Shown: in pieces, positions 22,785 through 34,234 of the stretch
How positions within the stretch are numbered: the first letter of the stretch is position 1
Layout of the letters: each line of letters begins with the position of its first letter
Origin: Prionace glauca
Lineage: Eukaryota > Chordata > Chondrichthyes > Carcharhiniformes > Carcharhinidae
Assembly (NCBI GenBank): GCA_037974335.1
Contig: CM075760.1
Location: 40,960,603-41,024,602 of the forward strand
DNA length: 64,000 nucleotides
Reading direction: 5' to 3'
Notes under the pieces: model-generated
What the model was told of the DNA's origin: nothing
Databases searched by the model: none
Seen by the model: only the letters and a program-made list of their open reading frames with translations
Translations under genes and position numbers: made by a program

Positions 22785-24948
22785 ACACATGTCCACGGTC
22801 GGCAAGTGGGAGGCTTTCAAGGGAAAACTGAAAAGGTTGCAGGAAAGACATGTCCCGGTTAAGAGGAAGGATAGGAAAGGTAGGATTAGAGAGCTGTGGA
22901 TTGCAGGGGATATTGAGGACTTGGTCAGGAAGAAGAGGGAGGCATATGTTAGGTCTAAGCAACTGGGAACGGGAAGAGCACTGGAGGAATATAGAGAGAG
23001 CAGGAGGGAGCTCAAAAGGGGAGTTAGAAGGGGGAAAGGGGGCATAAAATGGCTTTGGCGGATAGGATTAAGGGAAATCCAAAGGCATTTTACTCTTATA
23101 TCAGGAACAACAGGGTGGTTAGAGGGAAAATCGGCCCTCTGAGGGACAAAGGAGGGGAACTGTGCATAGAGTCTGAAGGAATGGGGGAGATCCTGAATGA
23201 ATACTTTGCGTCGGTATTCACGAAGGAGAGGGGCTTGGTGTCTTGTACTGTCTTGGAGGGAGCTGTAGACCAGTTGAAGGAAATATCCATTACGAGAGAA
23301 GAAGTGCTAGGGTTTTTAGGCAGCATAAAAACTGATAAAACTCCGGGGCCTGATGGCAATTATCCCAGGCTGCTTAGGGAGATGAGAGATGAAATTGCTA
23401 GGCCTCTGACGCAAATCTTTGTCTCTTCTTTGGACACAGGTGAGGTCCCAGAGGACTGGAGGATAGATAATGTGGTACCGTTGTTTAAAAAGGGCAGTCG
23501 GGATAACCCTGGTAATTATAGGCAGTGGTAGGAAAGTTGTTGGAATAAATTCTTAGGGATAGGATGTATCAGCATGTGGAGGGTTGCGATCTGATTAGGG
23601 ATACGCAGCATGGCTTTGTTAAGGGGAGGTCTTGCCTTACGAGTCTGGTAGAATGTTTTGAGGAGGTGACAAAAACGGTTGCCGAAGGACAAGCCGTTGA
23701 TGTCGTCTATATGGATTTCAGTAAGGCGTTTGACAAAGTCCCTCATGGTGGGTTGGTTGAAAAGGTTAAGGCTCATGGGATACAGGGAAAAGTATCTAGA
23801 TGGGTTGAAAACTGGCTAGTTAACAGGAGACAGAGAGTAGTAGTGGATGGGTCCTTTTCTAGCTGGAGGTCTGTCACCAGTAGTGTGCCACAGGGCTCAG
23901 TACTGGGACCTCTTCTATTCGTAATATATATAAATGTCTTGGAACAGGGCGTACATGGTGTGATCAGCAAATTTGCAGATGACACAAAGATGGCAGGATT
24001 GGCGGGCAGTGAGCAGCAGTGTCTGGCAATACAGCAGGATATAGATAGGCTGGTATATTGGGCAGATAAATAGATGGAATTTAATCCTGATAAATGCGAG
24101 GTGATGCATTTTGGAAGGAATAATGTAGAGGGGAGTTACATGATAAAGGGTAGACCTATTAAGTGTATAGAAATGCAGAGGGACCTGGGAGTGCAAGTTC
24201 ACAAGTCTTTGAAGGTGGCAACTCAGGCGAAGAAAGCTTAAGGTATGCTAGCCTTTATAGGAAGGGTTATAGAATATAAGAGTTGGCGTCCAATGCTACA
24301 GTTGTACAGAACTGGTGGTGGAGGCAGGCACGTTGGAGTTGTTTAAGGTTTACTTAGATAAACACATGAGCGAAGCAGGGATGGACGGTTATAGTAGATG
24401 GTATTAAAAACGGTTAGAGCCTCGGGACGACACTGGAAATGTAGTATTACATGTTAATGTTTTGTCTCTTTTAATCCACAGGTGTCGATCCACCTTGTTG
24501 TCAAACGAGGGACATGCACACGGTGGGTCGTGCGTGGGCTGCTCTTGGAGGTTTCGAGAGTGGCCTAGTACTTTGTGTTGTTGTGTGTGCTTAATCCTGG
24601 ACCAGCAGACGGGCAGCACAACAGCTCAGTGACTATCACTGCTCGCTGTGCAGATACATGGATTTGGGCCTGTGTCTGTGGGAGTTTGCGCATTCTCCCT
24701 GTGGATGCGTGGATTTCCTCCGGGTGCTCCGGTTTCCTCCCACACCCCAAAGATACGCTCTTAGGCTGATTGGTGTATCAAATTGACCCTACACTATTCT
24801 CCCCTGAATCTGGCTACATTAGGGGTACCATTCACATACACACGGGACAGGGTAGGTGTGGGAAAATGCTTTGTTGAAATGGCGGCGCAGGCTCGTTGGG
24901 CCGAAGGGCCTGTTTCCCGTGCTGGGTTGTTCCTTGTTCTTCTTTGTT
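22785..24948 (+). mobile_element. CR1-type LINE, 5'-truncated, with internal deletion
   Basis: ORF2 pieces in order: VGKWEAFKGKLKRLQ (linker), [72 protein letters not shown] and KFADDTKMAG (catalytic ADD). The C-terminus starts as DLGVQVHKSLK. Several stops are present. Near 24,310 the sequence jumps from LQLYRT to the final GGRHVGVV-like part, an internal deletion. A 3' UTR of about 530 bp follows (24,410-24,948) with a TTGTTCT-type tail. That UTR is shared with the next element and with 61,552-62,010. Confidence 0.85.
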
Positions 24949-25970
24949 CCAGAACGTTGGTTAGACCGCATTTGGAGTACTGCGTCCAGTTCTGGTCACC
25001 TGACTACAGGAAGGACGTGGAAACCCTGGAGAGAGCGCAGAGGAGGTTTACCAGGATGCTGCCTGGTATGGAAGGACTGGGTTCTGAGGAAAGATTTGGT
25101 AAACTGGGGCTGTTTTCCTTAGAAAGACGGAGATTGAGGGTGGATCTAATAGAGGTGTATAAAACCAAGAAGGGTATAGATAGAGTAAACAGTGGCAAGC
25201 TTTTTCCTAGATTGGAGACAAATATCACGAGGGGACAATGACTTAAGGTGAGGGATTTGGATGCTAGAGGGAGGTTTTTCACACAGTGGGTCGTGGGGGT
25301 ATGGAATTCACTGCCAAGTAAGGTGGTGGAGGCAGGCACGCTGGACTTGTTTAAGGTTTACTTAGATAGACACATGAGCAAATTAGGGATGGAGGGTTAT
25401 AGGAGATGGTTTTAATAAGGATCAGAGCCTCAGGACGTTCCTGGAAATCTAATGCTACATGTGTTGATATTTTTCTCTTTTACTCTGCATGTGCGTCGGT
25501 CCACCTTGTTGTCAAACGAGGGGCATGCACACGGTGGGTCATGCGTGGGCTGCTCTTGGATGTTTCGAGAGTGGCCTAGTACTTTGCGTCGTTTGTGTCT
25601 GCTTCAAAATGGACCAGCAGATGGGCACCACAACAGCTCAGTGACTATCACCGTTAGATGTCCAGATACATGGATTTGGGCCAGTGTCTGTGGGAAACTG
25701 CACATTCTCCCTGTGGTTGCGTGGGTTTTCTCCGGGTGTCCCGGTTTCCTCCCACACCCCAAAGAAGTGCTATTAGGCTGACTGGTGTAACAAATTGGCC
25801 CTAAATTATTCTCCCCTTAATCTGGTTTCCAATGGGGGTAACATAAGCATAGACATGGGTCAAGGGTGGAGGAGGAAAAACACATTGTGAAGATGGTGGC
25901 GCGGGCTCGTTGGGCCGAAGGGCCTGTTTCCCGTGCTGTGTTGTTGTTTGATCTTTGTTCTATTCATTTT
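24949..25970 (+). mobile_element. Second, 5'-truncated copy of the same CR1 LINE
   Basis: It starts abruptly at GAACGTTGGTTAGACCGCA, encodes LEYCVQFWSPDYRKDVETL through VDLIEVYKTKKGIDRV to about 25,240, then the UTR with CGAGGGGCATGCACACGG and the TTGGGCCGAAGGGCCTGT 3' mark. It sits head-to-tail directly behind the preceding copy's tail. Confidence 0.85.
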
Positions 25971-26225
25971 AGCTTGGTGTCTTTTCTTCATATTTCACAT
26001 TTGTTGATGACTGAGGAGGTCAATTTTTGAGTGGTTGATTCAACCCTAAGTGTTGTCCATGAGGCTCTCAGTTGTGCTGTAAATTGTCCTTTTCTGTGTC
26101 ATAAATGAGACCGAGAATTTTTTGATGGAGAGCTTAGTTCCCCCAAATGTTGTAGTCTCTGACCTGATGTTAGTGTCGAATGTCTCACTGAGATTCATCC
26201 ATGTATGAGTATGATATGTATATCA

Positions 26226-28520
26226 TATCAGAGTGATCATTGTATGGTGGAGTTTCTGGTGCAGATGGAGGAGGAGAAAGTGGGTTCCCAGACACGCGTC
26301 CTTTGTTTGAATAGAGGGGAGTATGGTAGGATGAGAGAAGAATTGGCGAATGTGGACTGGGGGAACGCGTTGGAAGGTAGGTCTGCTGAGGAGCAGTGGA
26401 GGATCTTTAAGGAGATCTTTCTTGGTGCTCAGCAGAAATTTATTCCGATGGTTAAAAAGGACAGTAGGAGGAGAGGTAATAAGCCGTGGATAACGAAGGA
26501 GGTGAAGGAAAGTGTTAAATTAAAAGCGGAGGAGTTTAGAGTAGCTAAGAGCAGTGGGCGAGAAGAGGATTGGGAAAGGTTTAAATGTCAACAAAGATTG
26601 ACAAAGAAATTGATAAAGGAGGGTAGGAGAAGCTATGAGGCTGGGCTAGCACTTAATATAAAAAAGGATAGCAAGAGTTTTTATAAATATATAAAAAGGA
26701 AGAGGCTGGCTAGGGTAAACGTTGGTCCTTTAGAGGATGAGAAAGGGGAGCTAGTGGTAGGGGATAGGAATATGGCTAAGGTCTTGAATAACTTCTTTGT
26801 TTCTGTCTTCACGGAGGAGGACGTGAATAATTTGCCGGGTGTTAGCGATGGAAAGGTGGTAGGAATGGAGGGTCTTAATGACATTACTGTTACGAGAGAG
26901 GTGGTGCTCGACAGACTGGAGGGGCTGATTGTGGACAAGTCTCCAGGACCGGATGGAATGCATCCGAGGGTTCTGAAAGAAATGGCGGAGGTGATAGTGG
27001 ATGCCTTGGTGGTTATTTTCCAGACGTCGCTGGATTCCGGGGAAGTGCCGGAAGATTGGAAAACGGCTAATGTTATGCCGTTGTTTAAGAAGGGTGCCAG
27101 GCAAAAGGCGGGGAATTATAGGCCGGTTAGTTTAACGTCTGTGGTAGGTAAAATGTTAGAATCCGTCATTAAGGAGGAAATAGCGAGGCATATTGAGGGG
27201 AATTGCTTGATAGGGCGGACGCAACACGGTTTCATTAAAGGGAAGTCGTATCTGACAAATTTACTGGAGTTCTATGAGGATGTGTCTAGGGCAGTGGATG
27301 GAGGAGAGCCGGTGGATGTGGTCTTTCTGGATTTTCAGAAGGCGTTTGACAAGGTACCTCACAAGAGGTTATTGCAGAAGGTCAGGGGACATGGAGTTGG
27401 GGGTAGGGTGTTAGCGTGGATAGAGGATTGGTTGTCAAATAGGAGGCAGAGAGTGGGGGTCAATGGATGCTATTCGGATTGGCGGTTGGTGACTAGTGGG
27501 GTGCCCCAGGGGTCGGTGCTGGGGCCTCAGCTATTTACCATTTATATAGATGATCTGGAGGAGGGAACCGAGTGCAGGGTGTCGAAATTTGCTGATGACA
27601 CCAAGATTGGGGGAAAGGCAAATTGTGAGGAGGGTGTGGAGAGTCTGCAGAAGGATCTCGATAGGCTGGGCGAATGGGCCAGGAAATGGCAAATGGAATT
27701 TAATGTTGGCAAGTGTGAGGTGGTCCACTTTGGTAGGAGGAATGGTAGGAAGGACTATTACTTACGGGGCGAAAAACTGCAGCAGGCGACGGTGCAGAGG
27801 GACCTCGGGGTCCTTGTGCATGAGTCGCAAAAACCCAGCTTGCAGGTGCAGCAGGTGGTCAGGAAGGCGAATGGGATGCTGGCCTTCATAGCGAGGGGGA
27901 TTGAATATAAAAGTAGGGAGGTCTTGCTGCAGCTTATAGGGCATTGGTGAGGCCGCAGCTGGAGTACTGTGTGCAGTTTTGGGCGCCGCACCTGCGCAAG
28001 GATATTTTGGCCCTGGAGGGAGTGCAGAGGAGGTTTACTCGGCTGATACCGGAGTTGAGGGGATTGAGCTATGAGGAGAGGCTGAATAAACTAGGCTTGT
28101 ACTCGTTAGAGTTTAGAAGAATGAGGGGAGATCTCATTGAGACGTATAAGATGATGAATGGGATGGAGAGACTGTTCCCGCTCAAAAAAGACAGTAGGAC
28201 TAGGGGGCACAGCCTCAAGATAAAGGGGGGGCGGTTTAGAACAGAGTTGAGGAGGAACTTCTTCACTCAAAGGGTGGTGAATCTCTGGAATTCTCTGCCC
28301 GTTGAAGTGGTGGAGGCTGCCTCGCTAAATATTTTTAAGAAACGGGTTGATGGGTTTTTGATAAGAGGAGGGATTAAGGGTTATGGGGAGAGGGCGGGAA
28401 GGTGGAACTGAGTCACGACAGATCAGCCATGATCTTATTGAATGGCGGGGCAGGCTCGAGGGGCCAGATGGCCTACTCCTGCTCCTATTTCTTATGTTCT
28501 TATGTTCTTATGTTCTTATG
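26226..28520 (+). mobile_element. Young 5'-truncated CR1 LINE (copy 2)
   Basis: This element begins within the last part of the endonuclease (SDHCMVEFL) and runs to the TATGTTCT tail at about 28,495-28,520. It is about 99 percent identical by eye to 12,402-14,700 of copy 1, with no obvious flanking target duplication (common in CR1). Relative to copy 1 it lacks one base near 27,934 and an in-frame 15-base stretch near 28,163. Confidence 0.92.
26229..28411 (+). pseudogene. CR1 LINE ORF2 fragment with one frameshift
   Basis: The frame is open from the truncation point through RT ([43 protein letters not shown]) and LRGEKLQQATVQRDLGVL to about 27,934. Loss of one base (CAGCTTATAGG versus CAGCTGTATAGG in copy 1) shifts the frame. 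The remaining C-terminus (LEYCVQFWAPHLRKD to GYGERAGRW) is open in the next frame to a stop at 28,409-28,411. The site that is TAA in copy 1 is TAC here. Confidence 0.9.
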
Positions 28521-28870
28521 TCCCAACATAAACAAAACACTGCGCTTCAGGTTAATCCCGGTCTTCAAGCAGATGAGTAACAAAATTGTCATCCTATCAA
28601 AGGCCTGTCCCGTAATGTTATGATTGAGATACACCTACAGATGTTGCCGTCTCTTCTTCTTCCTTGTCTTTGGATAGTGTGATGTTTCTGAATCATGAAT
28701 CTCCTGTGGAACGGAACCTATCTTCTGGCAGAGAAAGAGGTGGTAAGTGTTCAGAAAGTTGATATTTATTTTCATCAATTGCCATCCATTTACAAAGATA
28801 CCCAATTGCGTTCATTAGTTATCATCCATTCATAAATATTGCCATGTTGATGTTTTAATTTAAGGGATAT
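28521..28870. other. No recognised gene
   Basis: Spacer with a loosely repeated CCATCCATT/CATAAATATT theme that recurs near 37,410. Nothing coding. Confidence 0.45.
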
Positions 28871-29595
28871 GGACGTTGCTTGCCTAGTCAGTATTTGTTG
28901 CCTATTCCTCACTGCCTTTAGTAAACTGGTGGTAAGCTACCTTCTTGAATTGCTGCAGACCCTGTGGTGTAGATACCCATACGGTCCTGTTACACAGGGA
29001 GTTCTAGGATCTCGGTCCCGTGACAGTGATGGAAGGATGATATATTTCCACATCAGGTATATGACTAACTTGGAGGGGAATTTATAGGTGGTATTCCCTG
29101 GTAATTGTTACCTCTGTCCTTGCAAATAGCAACCCACCGTGTGGCTGCCGAAGGAGCCTTGGTGAGGTTCGGAAGTGAAACTTGTAGATGGTACATAATG
29201 ATGCTCTGTGTGGTGAAGGAAGTGAGCATTTGTAAATGTTATTCCTGTCAAGCCGGCTGCTTTGGCCTGAATGGGATGAAGATTTTTGAATGTTGTTTGA
29301 GCTGTACTTATTCAAGTAAGTGGAGACAACTCTTTTTGTCTCCTAACATGTGTCGTGCAGCTGGCGCACAGGTTTGGGGAGTTAGGAGGCGGGTTACTCA
29401 CAGCAGGCTGAGTTGATATTCCAGCTGGAGCATGTATATACCCAGCTAACACAGCGATTAGCCAATGGTAACCTCGAAGATGTTGATAGTTGTTGATTCA
29501 GTGTTGCAATATCATTGAGTGACAAGGGACAACGGTCAGACTCCCCCTTTTTGGAGATGGTCATCGCCTGACGCCAATATTACCAATAATTGTCC
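28871..29595 (-). mobile_element. Decayed second-clade LINE fragment, minus strand
   Basis: The minus strand encodes CTIYKFHFRTSPRLLRQ near 29,100-29,170, matching the C-terminal CTIYKMH..SPRLLR region of this shark LINE. The DNA follows the element's 3' part from GTCAGTATTTGTTGCCTATT to GGAGATGGTCATCGCCTGAC. Stops and indels are frequent. Confidence 0.75.
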
Positions 29596-29672
29596 ACTCA
29601 CAAAAATAAATAGGAAAAATTCACAAAAGTAAATAAATAAAAAATAAATAAATCCTCAAAAATAAATAATAG

Positions 29673-30238
29673 TAGGAGGCATTACTATTTAAAGGGCGAA
29701 ACGCTGCAGCATGCTACGGAGCAGAGGGACCAGGGGGTTCTTGTGCATGAGTCGCAAAAACCCAGTCTGCAGGTGCAGCAGGTGGTCAGGAAGGCCAATG
29801 TGATGTTGGCCTTCATAGCGAGGGGGATTAAATATAAAAGAAGGGGGGTATTGCTGCAATTGTATAGGGTACTGGTGAGGCCACAGCTGGAGTACTGTGT
29901 GCAGTTTTGGTCGCCGCACTTGTGCAAGGATATTTTGGCCTTGGAGGGAATGCAGAGGAGGTTCACTAGGCTGATACCAGAGATGAGGGGGTTGGATTAT
30001 GAAGAGAGGCTGAATAGACTGGGTTTGTACTCATTGGAGTTTAGAAGGATGAGGGGGGATCTTACAGAGACGTATGAGATAATGAAGGGGATGGATAGGG
30101 GAGAAGTAGAGAGATTCTTCCCGCTCAAAAAGGACAGCAGGACTAGAGGGCACAGCCTCAAGATAAGGAGGGGGGCGGCAGTTTAGAATGGAGTTGAGGA
30201 AGAACTTCTTCACTCAAAGGGTGGTGAATCTCTGGAAT
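29673..30238 (+). mobile_element. CR1 LINE ORF2 C-terminal fragment
   Basis: This encodes VHESQKPSLQVQQVVRKANV through LEYCVQFWSPHLCKD and FTRLIPEMRG to SRTRGHSLKI, same subfamily as copies 1 and 2 but about 10 percent different by eye. Both ends are truncated: the 3' end stops at CTCTGGAATT and runs into a SINE body. Confidence 0.85.
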
Positions 30239-30239
30239 T

Positions 30240-30450
30240 AAATTGAATTAAATTGAGATTAAATCCGACCATGGCAGCTGGTGGAATTTGAATTCAATCA
30301 ATAAATCTTGATTCATACTGATAGCGACGAGATAACCCTCTGATTCCCCAATGAAGGACATCTGCCATCCCTACTTGGCCTCAGCAAGGTGTATCTCAAG
30401 ATGGACCGCCATATATATAACTGGGCAATACCACACCACTCAGCTGAAAT
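30240..30450 (+). mobile_element. SINE body fragment
   Basis: The bases from CATGGCAGCTGGTGGAATTTG to the CATCCCTACTTGGCCT region match the SINE family of 3,340-3,465 and 32,108-32,440. The head is missing, and it is fused directly to the LINE fragment before it. Confidence 0.65.
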
Positions 30451-31805
30451 GGAATTAAATACCGGAAATAAATGTTGTTCTTTCCAGGGACCCCCACGTC
30501 CCGTGGAAGAATAAAGTGAAATAAAACACCAGCCTACATATTTATGCAGTACAAGACATATCACCTCTCTGAATCAACTCTCACAATCTGCCTGTATTTA
30601 TTTCTATCCATCCATCACAGTGTATTGTTGGGTTGGAGAGATCATCATTGTTACTAACAAGGTGCCAGAGAATCTGGGTAGCTTTTTTTTCCAGTGAAAT
30701 GGGAAGCATTTATGTAGGTTTACAGCTTTAAAAAATAATAATTAAGTTGCCTCGAGTTGTTGCTGGGCAGATTTGTTTATAAATAGGCTCTATTGACAAT
30801 GCTAAGAGTTTGAAGTTGGCTTGCAGCCAACTGTTCAGTACTGAGGAAACAGATCTTTGACTTACTGAACAAACACCGTCAGATGCTTCCTGTAAATATC
30901 TTGGGGTAGTTGGCAGCAGGTTGGACTGCTGCCAAATACTGCGTGGGAGAGATTAGCGCGAATATGTAAGGATAAAATGGGACTTATCCAGTTATACAAT
31001 AAATGCTTGATTCCCATAATAAAGACAGGTTTTTAAATGGTATTCCTTCCAAGCAAATATTTTAAAGGGCTGCACTGTGATTAAACAATATGGGGAACGA
31101 GGAAATTGGCCAGATGCTATTTCATTTGTCTATCTTCCAAATAAATGTCCTTCCAACAATTAAAGTTACTTTGTGAGTAACTTCATGACGTGGAAGAAAG
31201 AGATTTTGACCTCCCCACCCCCAAAGTCCAATGAGATCAGTGCAATGGCCCCAAAATGAAAATAATTAAAAGTAAAATAAAATCATACAATTGTCTTGAA
31301 AAGCGCGGATTCCTGGAATACTCTAAGTGTTCTGCACCTCTTTAAAAAGACAACCTCTCTTATCCCTGATCAGCACCATGTTCTGTTGTCCAGCATAATC
31401 TGATATCGATTATTTAACAGTCGCTCTCATAGCTGCCAATGAGTGAAGAAACGGCCTGGTTTAGTGGAAGACAAAACATTTATTTTTGTGATATTGTGCA
31501 ATATGCCACAAAGTCCTAATGTCCTGAGTTCCCATTACCAGTGAATGTTCTACAGCCGGTGGCCAATAAAATGAGCAGCAGTGATTTGGATGTTGACAAA
31601 GAACTTTCCTGATCACCGTGTCCGTTCGGATTCTATAAATCCTCTGTCAAAGGTTGATGTCGATGTCATGTTTCCCTGTCAGCTCATATAATTATAAGTC
31701 CACCAGTTTTCTTTCGGTGTTAATTTTCACAGGGTAAAGGAGCCTTTGGGGAAATCTAACGTGTAATATTGCATCACATGAAGATTGTCCTTTTTGAATT
31801 AATTT
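30451..31805. other. No recognised feature
   Basis: This is about 1.35 kb of unique-looking sequence. I found no credible exon, RNA gene or repeat. Short frames here have no recognisable domains. Confidence 0.45.
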
Positions 31806-31807
31806 GT

Positions 31808-32106
31808 GGATGGCACGGTGGCATATATGTTAGGGCTTCTGCCTCAAAGCGCCAGGGACCCGGGTTCAACTCCCGGTTTGGGTCTGTCTGTGTGGAGTCT
31901 GCATATTCTCCAATTGCTTGCTCATTTACTCACATTGTTCAAGGATATGCCGCTTAGGTTGATCCACGATGATGAATTGTCCAATCGTGTCAAGAGAATT
32001 AGCAGGGAATATACGTGGGGTGATGGGGATAGACTGAGGTGGGAATGTTGCGGGTTTGGGCCTGATAGGCCAAAAGGCCTTCTTCTGCTCTGTAATGATT
32101 CTATGG
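31808..32106 (+). mobile_element. tRNA-derived SINE
   Basis: The head GGCACGGTGGCATATATGTT has B-box-like GGTTCAACTCC. Degraded body follows, with a 3' end GATAGGCCAAAAGGCCTTC and ATGATTCTATGG. It is an older copy of the family at 21,972. Confidence 0.8.
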
Positions 32107-32107
32107 A

Positions 32108-32440
32108 CATGGGCACCTTTGACTGATCAGAATTTATTGCCTACTTCTTGTCCGAGGGCAGTGAGAGCCAATCACATTGCTGTGGTTCTTGGGTCACACA
32201 TAGGCCAGACCAGGCAAGGACGGCAGATTCCCTTCTCTAAAATACATTAGTGAAGCAGGTAGGGTTTTACACAATCGACAATGATATCATGACCATAAGT
32301 GGATTCTTATTTCCAGATGATTTTTATACTGAATTTAAATCCCACCATCTGTGGTGGTGGGATTCGAAGTCGGGTCCTGAGAACATTAGTTAAGTTTGTG
32401 TATTAATTGCCTCTCTATAACATGAGGCCATTTCTTCCCT
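32108..32440 (-). mobile_element. Second-type SINE, minus strand
   Basis: In the plus reading the body shows TTATTGCCTACTTCTTGTCC, GGCCAGACCAGGCAAGGACG, AAATCCCACCATCTGTGGTGG and a GGGATTCGAAGTCGGGTCC head that contains an inverted B-box-like motif. The same family occurs at 50,835-51,155 and as fragments at 3,340 and 30,240. Confidence 0.7.
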
Positions 32441-32831
32441 CCTTCTTGTATCCAGTCCCAAATTACAGTGACAGCTACCCACACCTGAAATAAAATTATT
32501 CCAGCAATTAGTTACATAAATCGATAATAATTCTTCAAATGGATTATATTTTTGCTGCAATGTGCAAATCAGACTGGCGTTTTTACCCTGATAAGGTCAT
32601 GTCATCTTCTTTATGTCTATTCTCTTGTGAAAGGGGGTGCAGAATTAAGGGACTTGATTTACAATCAAATTGTTTTTTTCTCTATAACAGAGGCTCAAAT
32701 ATAATTTCACCTTTTGGTCTAGCAGAGACGTTCCAATGGATCTCACTCTTTCTGCCTCAGTGTTAGGCTGTCTGTTGAATATTCCAGTGTCAGCAATCAA
32801 TTCACTGGGAATAATCCTCGGTGTTTTTTGA

Positions 32832-33120
32832 TATATTTTATTTGATTTATTATTATCACACACATTAGTACACAGTCTTGCGCACTATACAGACGGAGCA
32901 TACCGTGCATAGAGAAGGAAGGGAGAGAGTGAAGAATATTATGTTGCAGTCATAGCTCGGGTCTAGAAAAATATCAATTTAATGCGAGGTAGATCCATTC
33001 AAAAATCTGATTGCAGCTGTAAAGAAATTGTTTCTGAGTCGGTTTGTAGTGTCTTCAGATTTTGTTTTTTACCTAGTTCCCGATGGAAAAAGGTGAGAGA
33101 GTGTGCCCGGGGTGAGTTGT
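32832..33120 (+). repeat. Interspersed repeat upstream of the VH exon
   Basis: The stretch from TATTATCACACACATTAGTA through GCGCACTATACAGACGGAGC to TTCCCGATGGAAAAAGGTG matches a dispersed shark repeat I recall. It ends about 30 bp before the VH splice acceptor and so appears to have displaced or disrupted the leader intron. Confidence 0.55.
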
Positions 33121-33148
33121 GTTTTCTTTTCATAGTTTTTTTTTAAAG

Positions 33149-33586
33149 TGTCGAATCGGAGGTTGTGTTGACTCAGCCAGAGGCAGAAACCGGGCATCCC
33201 TGAGGCTCCCTGAGACTGAGCTGTAAAGACAAAATGTTCAATATGGGCAGCAACTGGATGGTCTGGGTCCGACCCGTCCCTGATAGGGTTTATAGTCTCT
33301 CCTTCAGTATGATAGTCTTGGATCAACCCACAATTCCTCCGCCCCAGAGATTCAGAATCAATTTATTCCACCCAAAGACGCTTAAAACAACGTGAAGAGA
33401 AAATGCTGGACAGTCTCAGGACATCTGGACTCGAAACGTCAGCTGTTCCCTCTCTTTACAAATATTGCCAGGCCTGCTGAGATTTTCCAGCATTTTCTCT
33501 TTCGGTTTGAATTCCAGAATCCACAGATTTGTTTTTATACTTCAAACAACATCTTCTCTTTGCAAATAACTATAAACCGAGTATTC
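33149..33586 (+). pseudogene. Immunoglobulin heavy-chain V segment, pseudogene
   Basis: The V exon follows a T-rich acceptor ending at 33,148. FR1 reads SEVVLTQPEAETGHP then TGA (33,201-33,203), then GSLRLSCKDK with the conserved Cys at 33,222. CDR1/FR2 reads FNMGSNWMVWVRPVP with the conserved Trp at 33,264. After one frame change, CDR2/FR3 reads LQYDSLGSTHNSSAPEIQ and FIPPKDA. A 150-bp mobile element then interrupts, and FR3 resumes as SNNIFSLQITINR (33,542-33,580). The final YYCAR motif and recombination signal are absent. No ATG leader is secure; a candidate MSSSLCLFSC at 32,599 is weak. This is clearly a shark-type VH in the cluster's orientation, 5.4 kb before JH. It cannot encode a V domain. 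Confidence 0.9.
33391..33540 (-). mobile_element. Small interspersed element inside the VH FR3
   Basis: The insert is flanked by an 11-bp imperfect duplication (CTTAAAACAAC at 33,381; CTTCAAACAAC at 33,540). It contains an inverted pair GAGAAAATGCTGGA / TCCAGCATTTTCTC (33,397 and 33,486). Relatives lie at 33,785-33,900 and 37,785-37,905. It is a short shark interspersed repeat; its class is uncertain. Confidence 0.75.
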
Positions 33587-34234
33587 CTATCTTTCTCCTG
33601 TCTGTCCTACACAGACTCCAGTTCCATGTGATGAGAATAACCCTTCACCACCACTGAAATATTCGAGAAATCCATCCAGTTGTATTAAAGCGGCAGTGGA
33701 AAGTCACCCATCCTGAGGGCAGGTTTCAGCAAGGTGGTTCACAATCACCAATTAATGTTAGCTTTGTCAATGACGCTCGCATCCAGAGATTCAATAAAAT
33801 CAGTGCAAATTGCTGCAGATTCCGGAAATCTAAAACTAAAACAGCAACAGTGCTACTCAGCATCTCAATGGACATCATCAGAGAGAGAGAACCAGATTCG
33901 TATTTAACATCAATGCCAGGATGTAAAATCTCTTGATATAATTATGAACAGCAAGTCTGTTCTGTCCAATTTCCTACCCAAATCCTCATTTGTCAAATAA
34001 AATCGCAAATTTGTTGGCCATTTATTACATCCGGGTTTGTGGGAGTTTGTGGTACGCAACTTACCTGGTCAGTTACAACATGGGAACAGTGACTAAATTC
34101 AGCAAAGGTACATCAGTGAGTTTTAAGAACTTTGGGGTGACATGAGGTCGGGTAAAATGTTCTATACATTCAAATTCCCCCATAATTTGTAATACTTTGG
34201 AATCGCTGAGATTAATGTGAATATAATCACTGCT
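33587..34234. other. V-to-J spacer, first part
   Basis: Contains a relative of the FR3 insert at about 33,785-33,900 (GCTGCAGATTCCGGAAATCT). There is no V 3' end, recombination signal or D segment. Confidence 0.5.
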
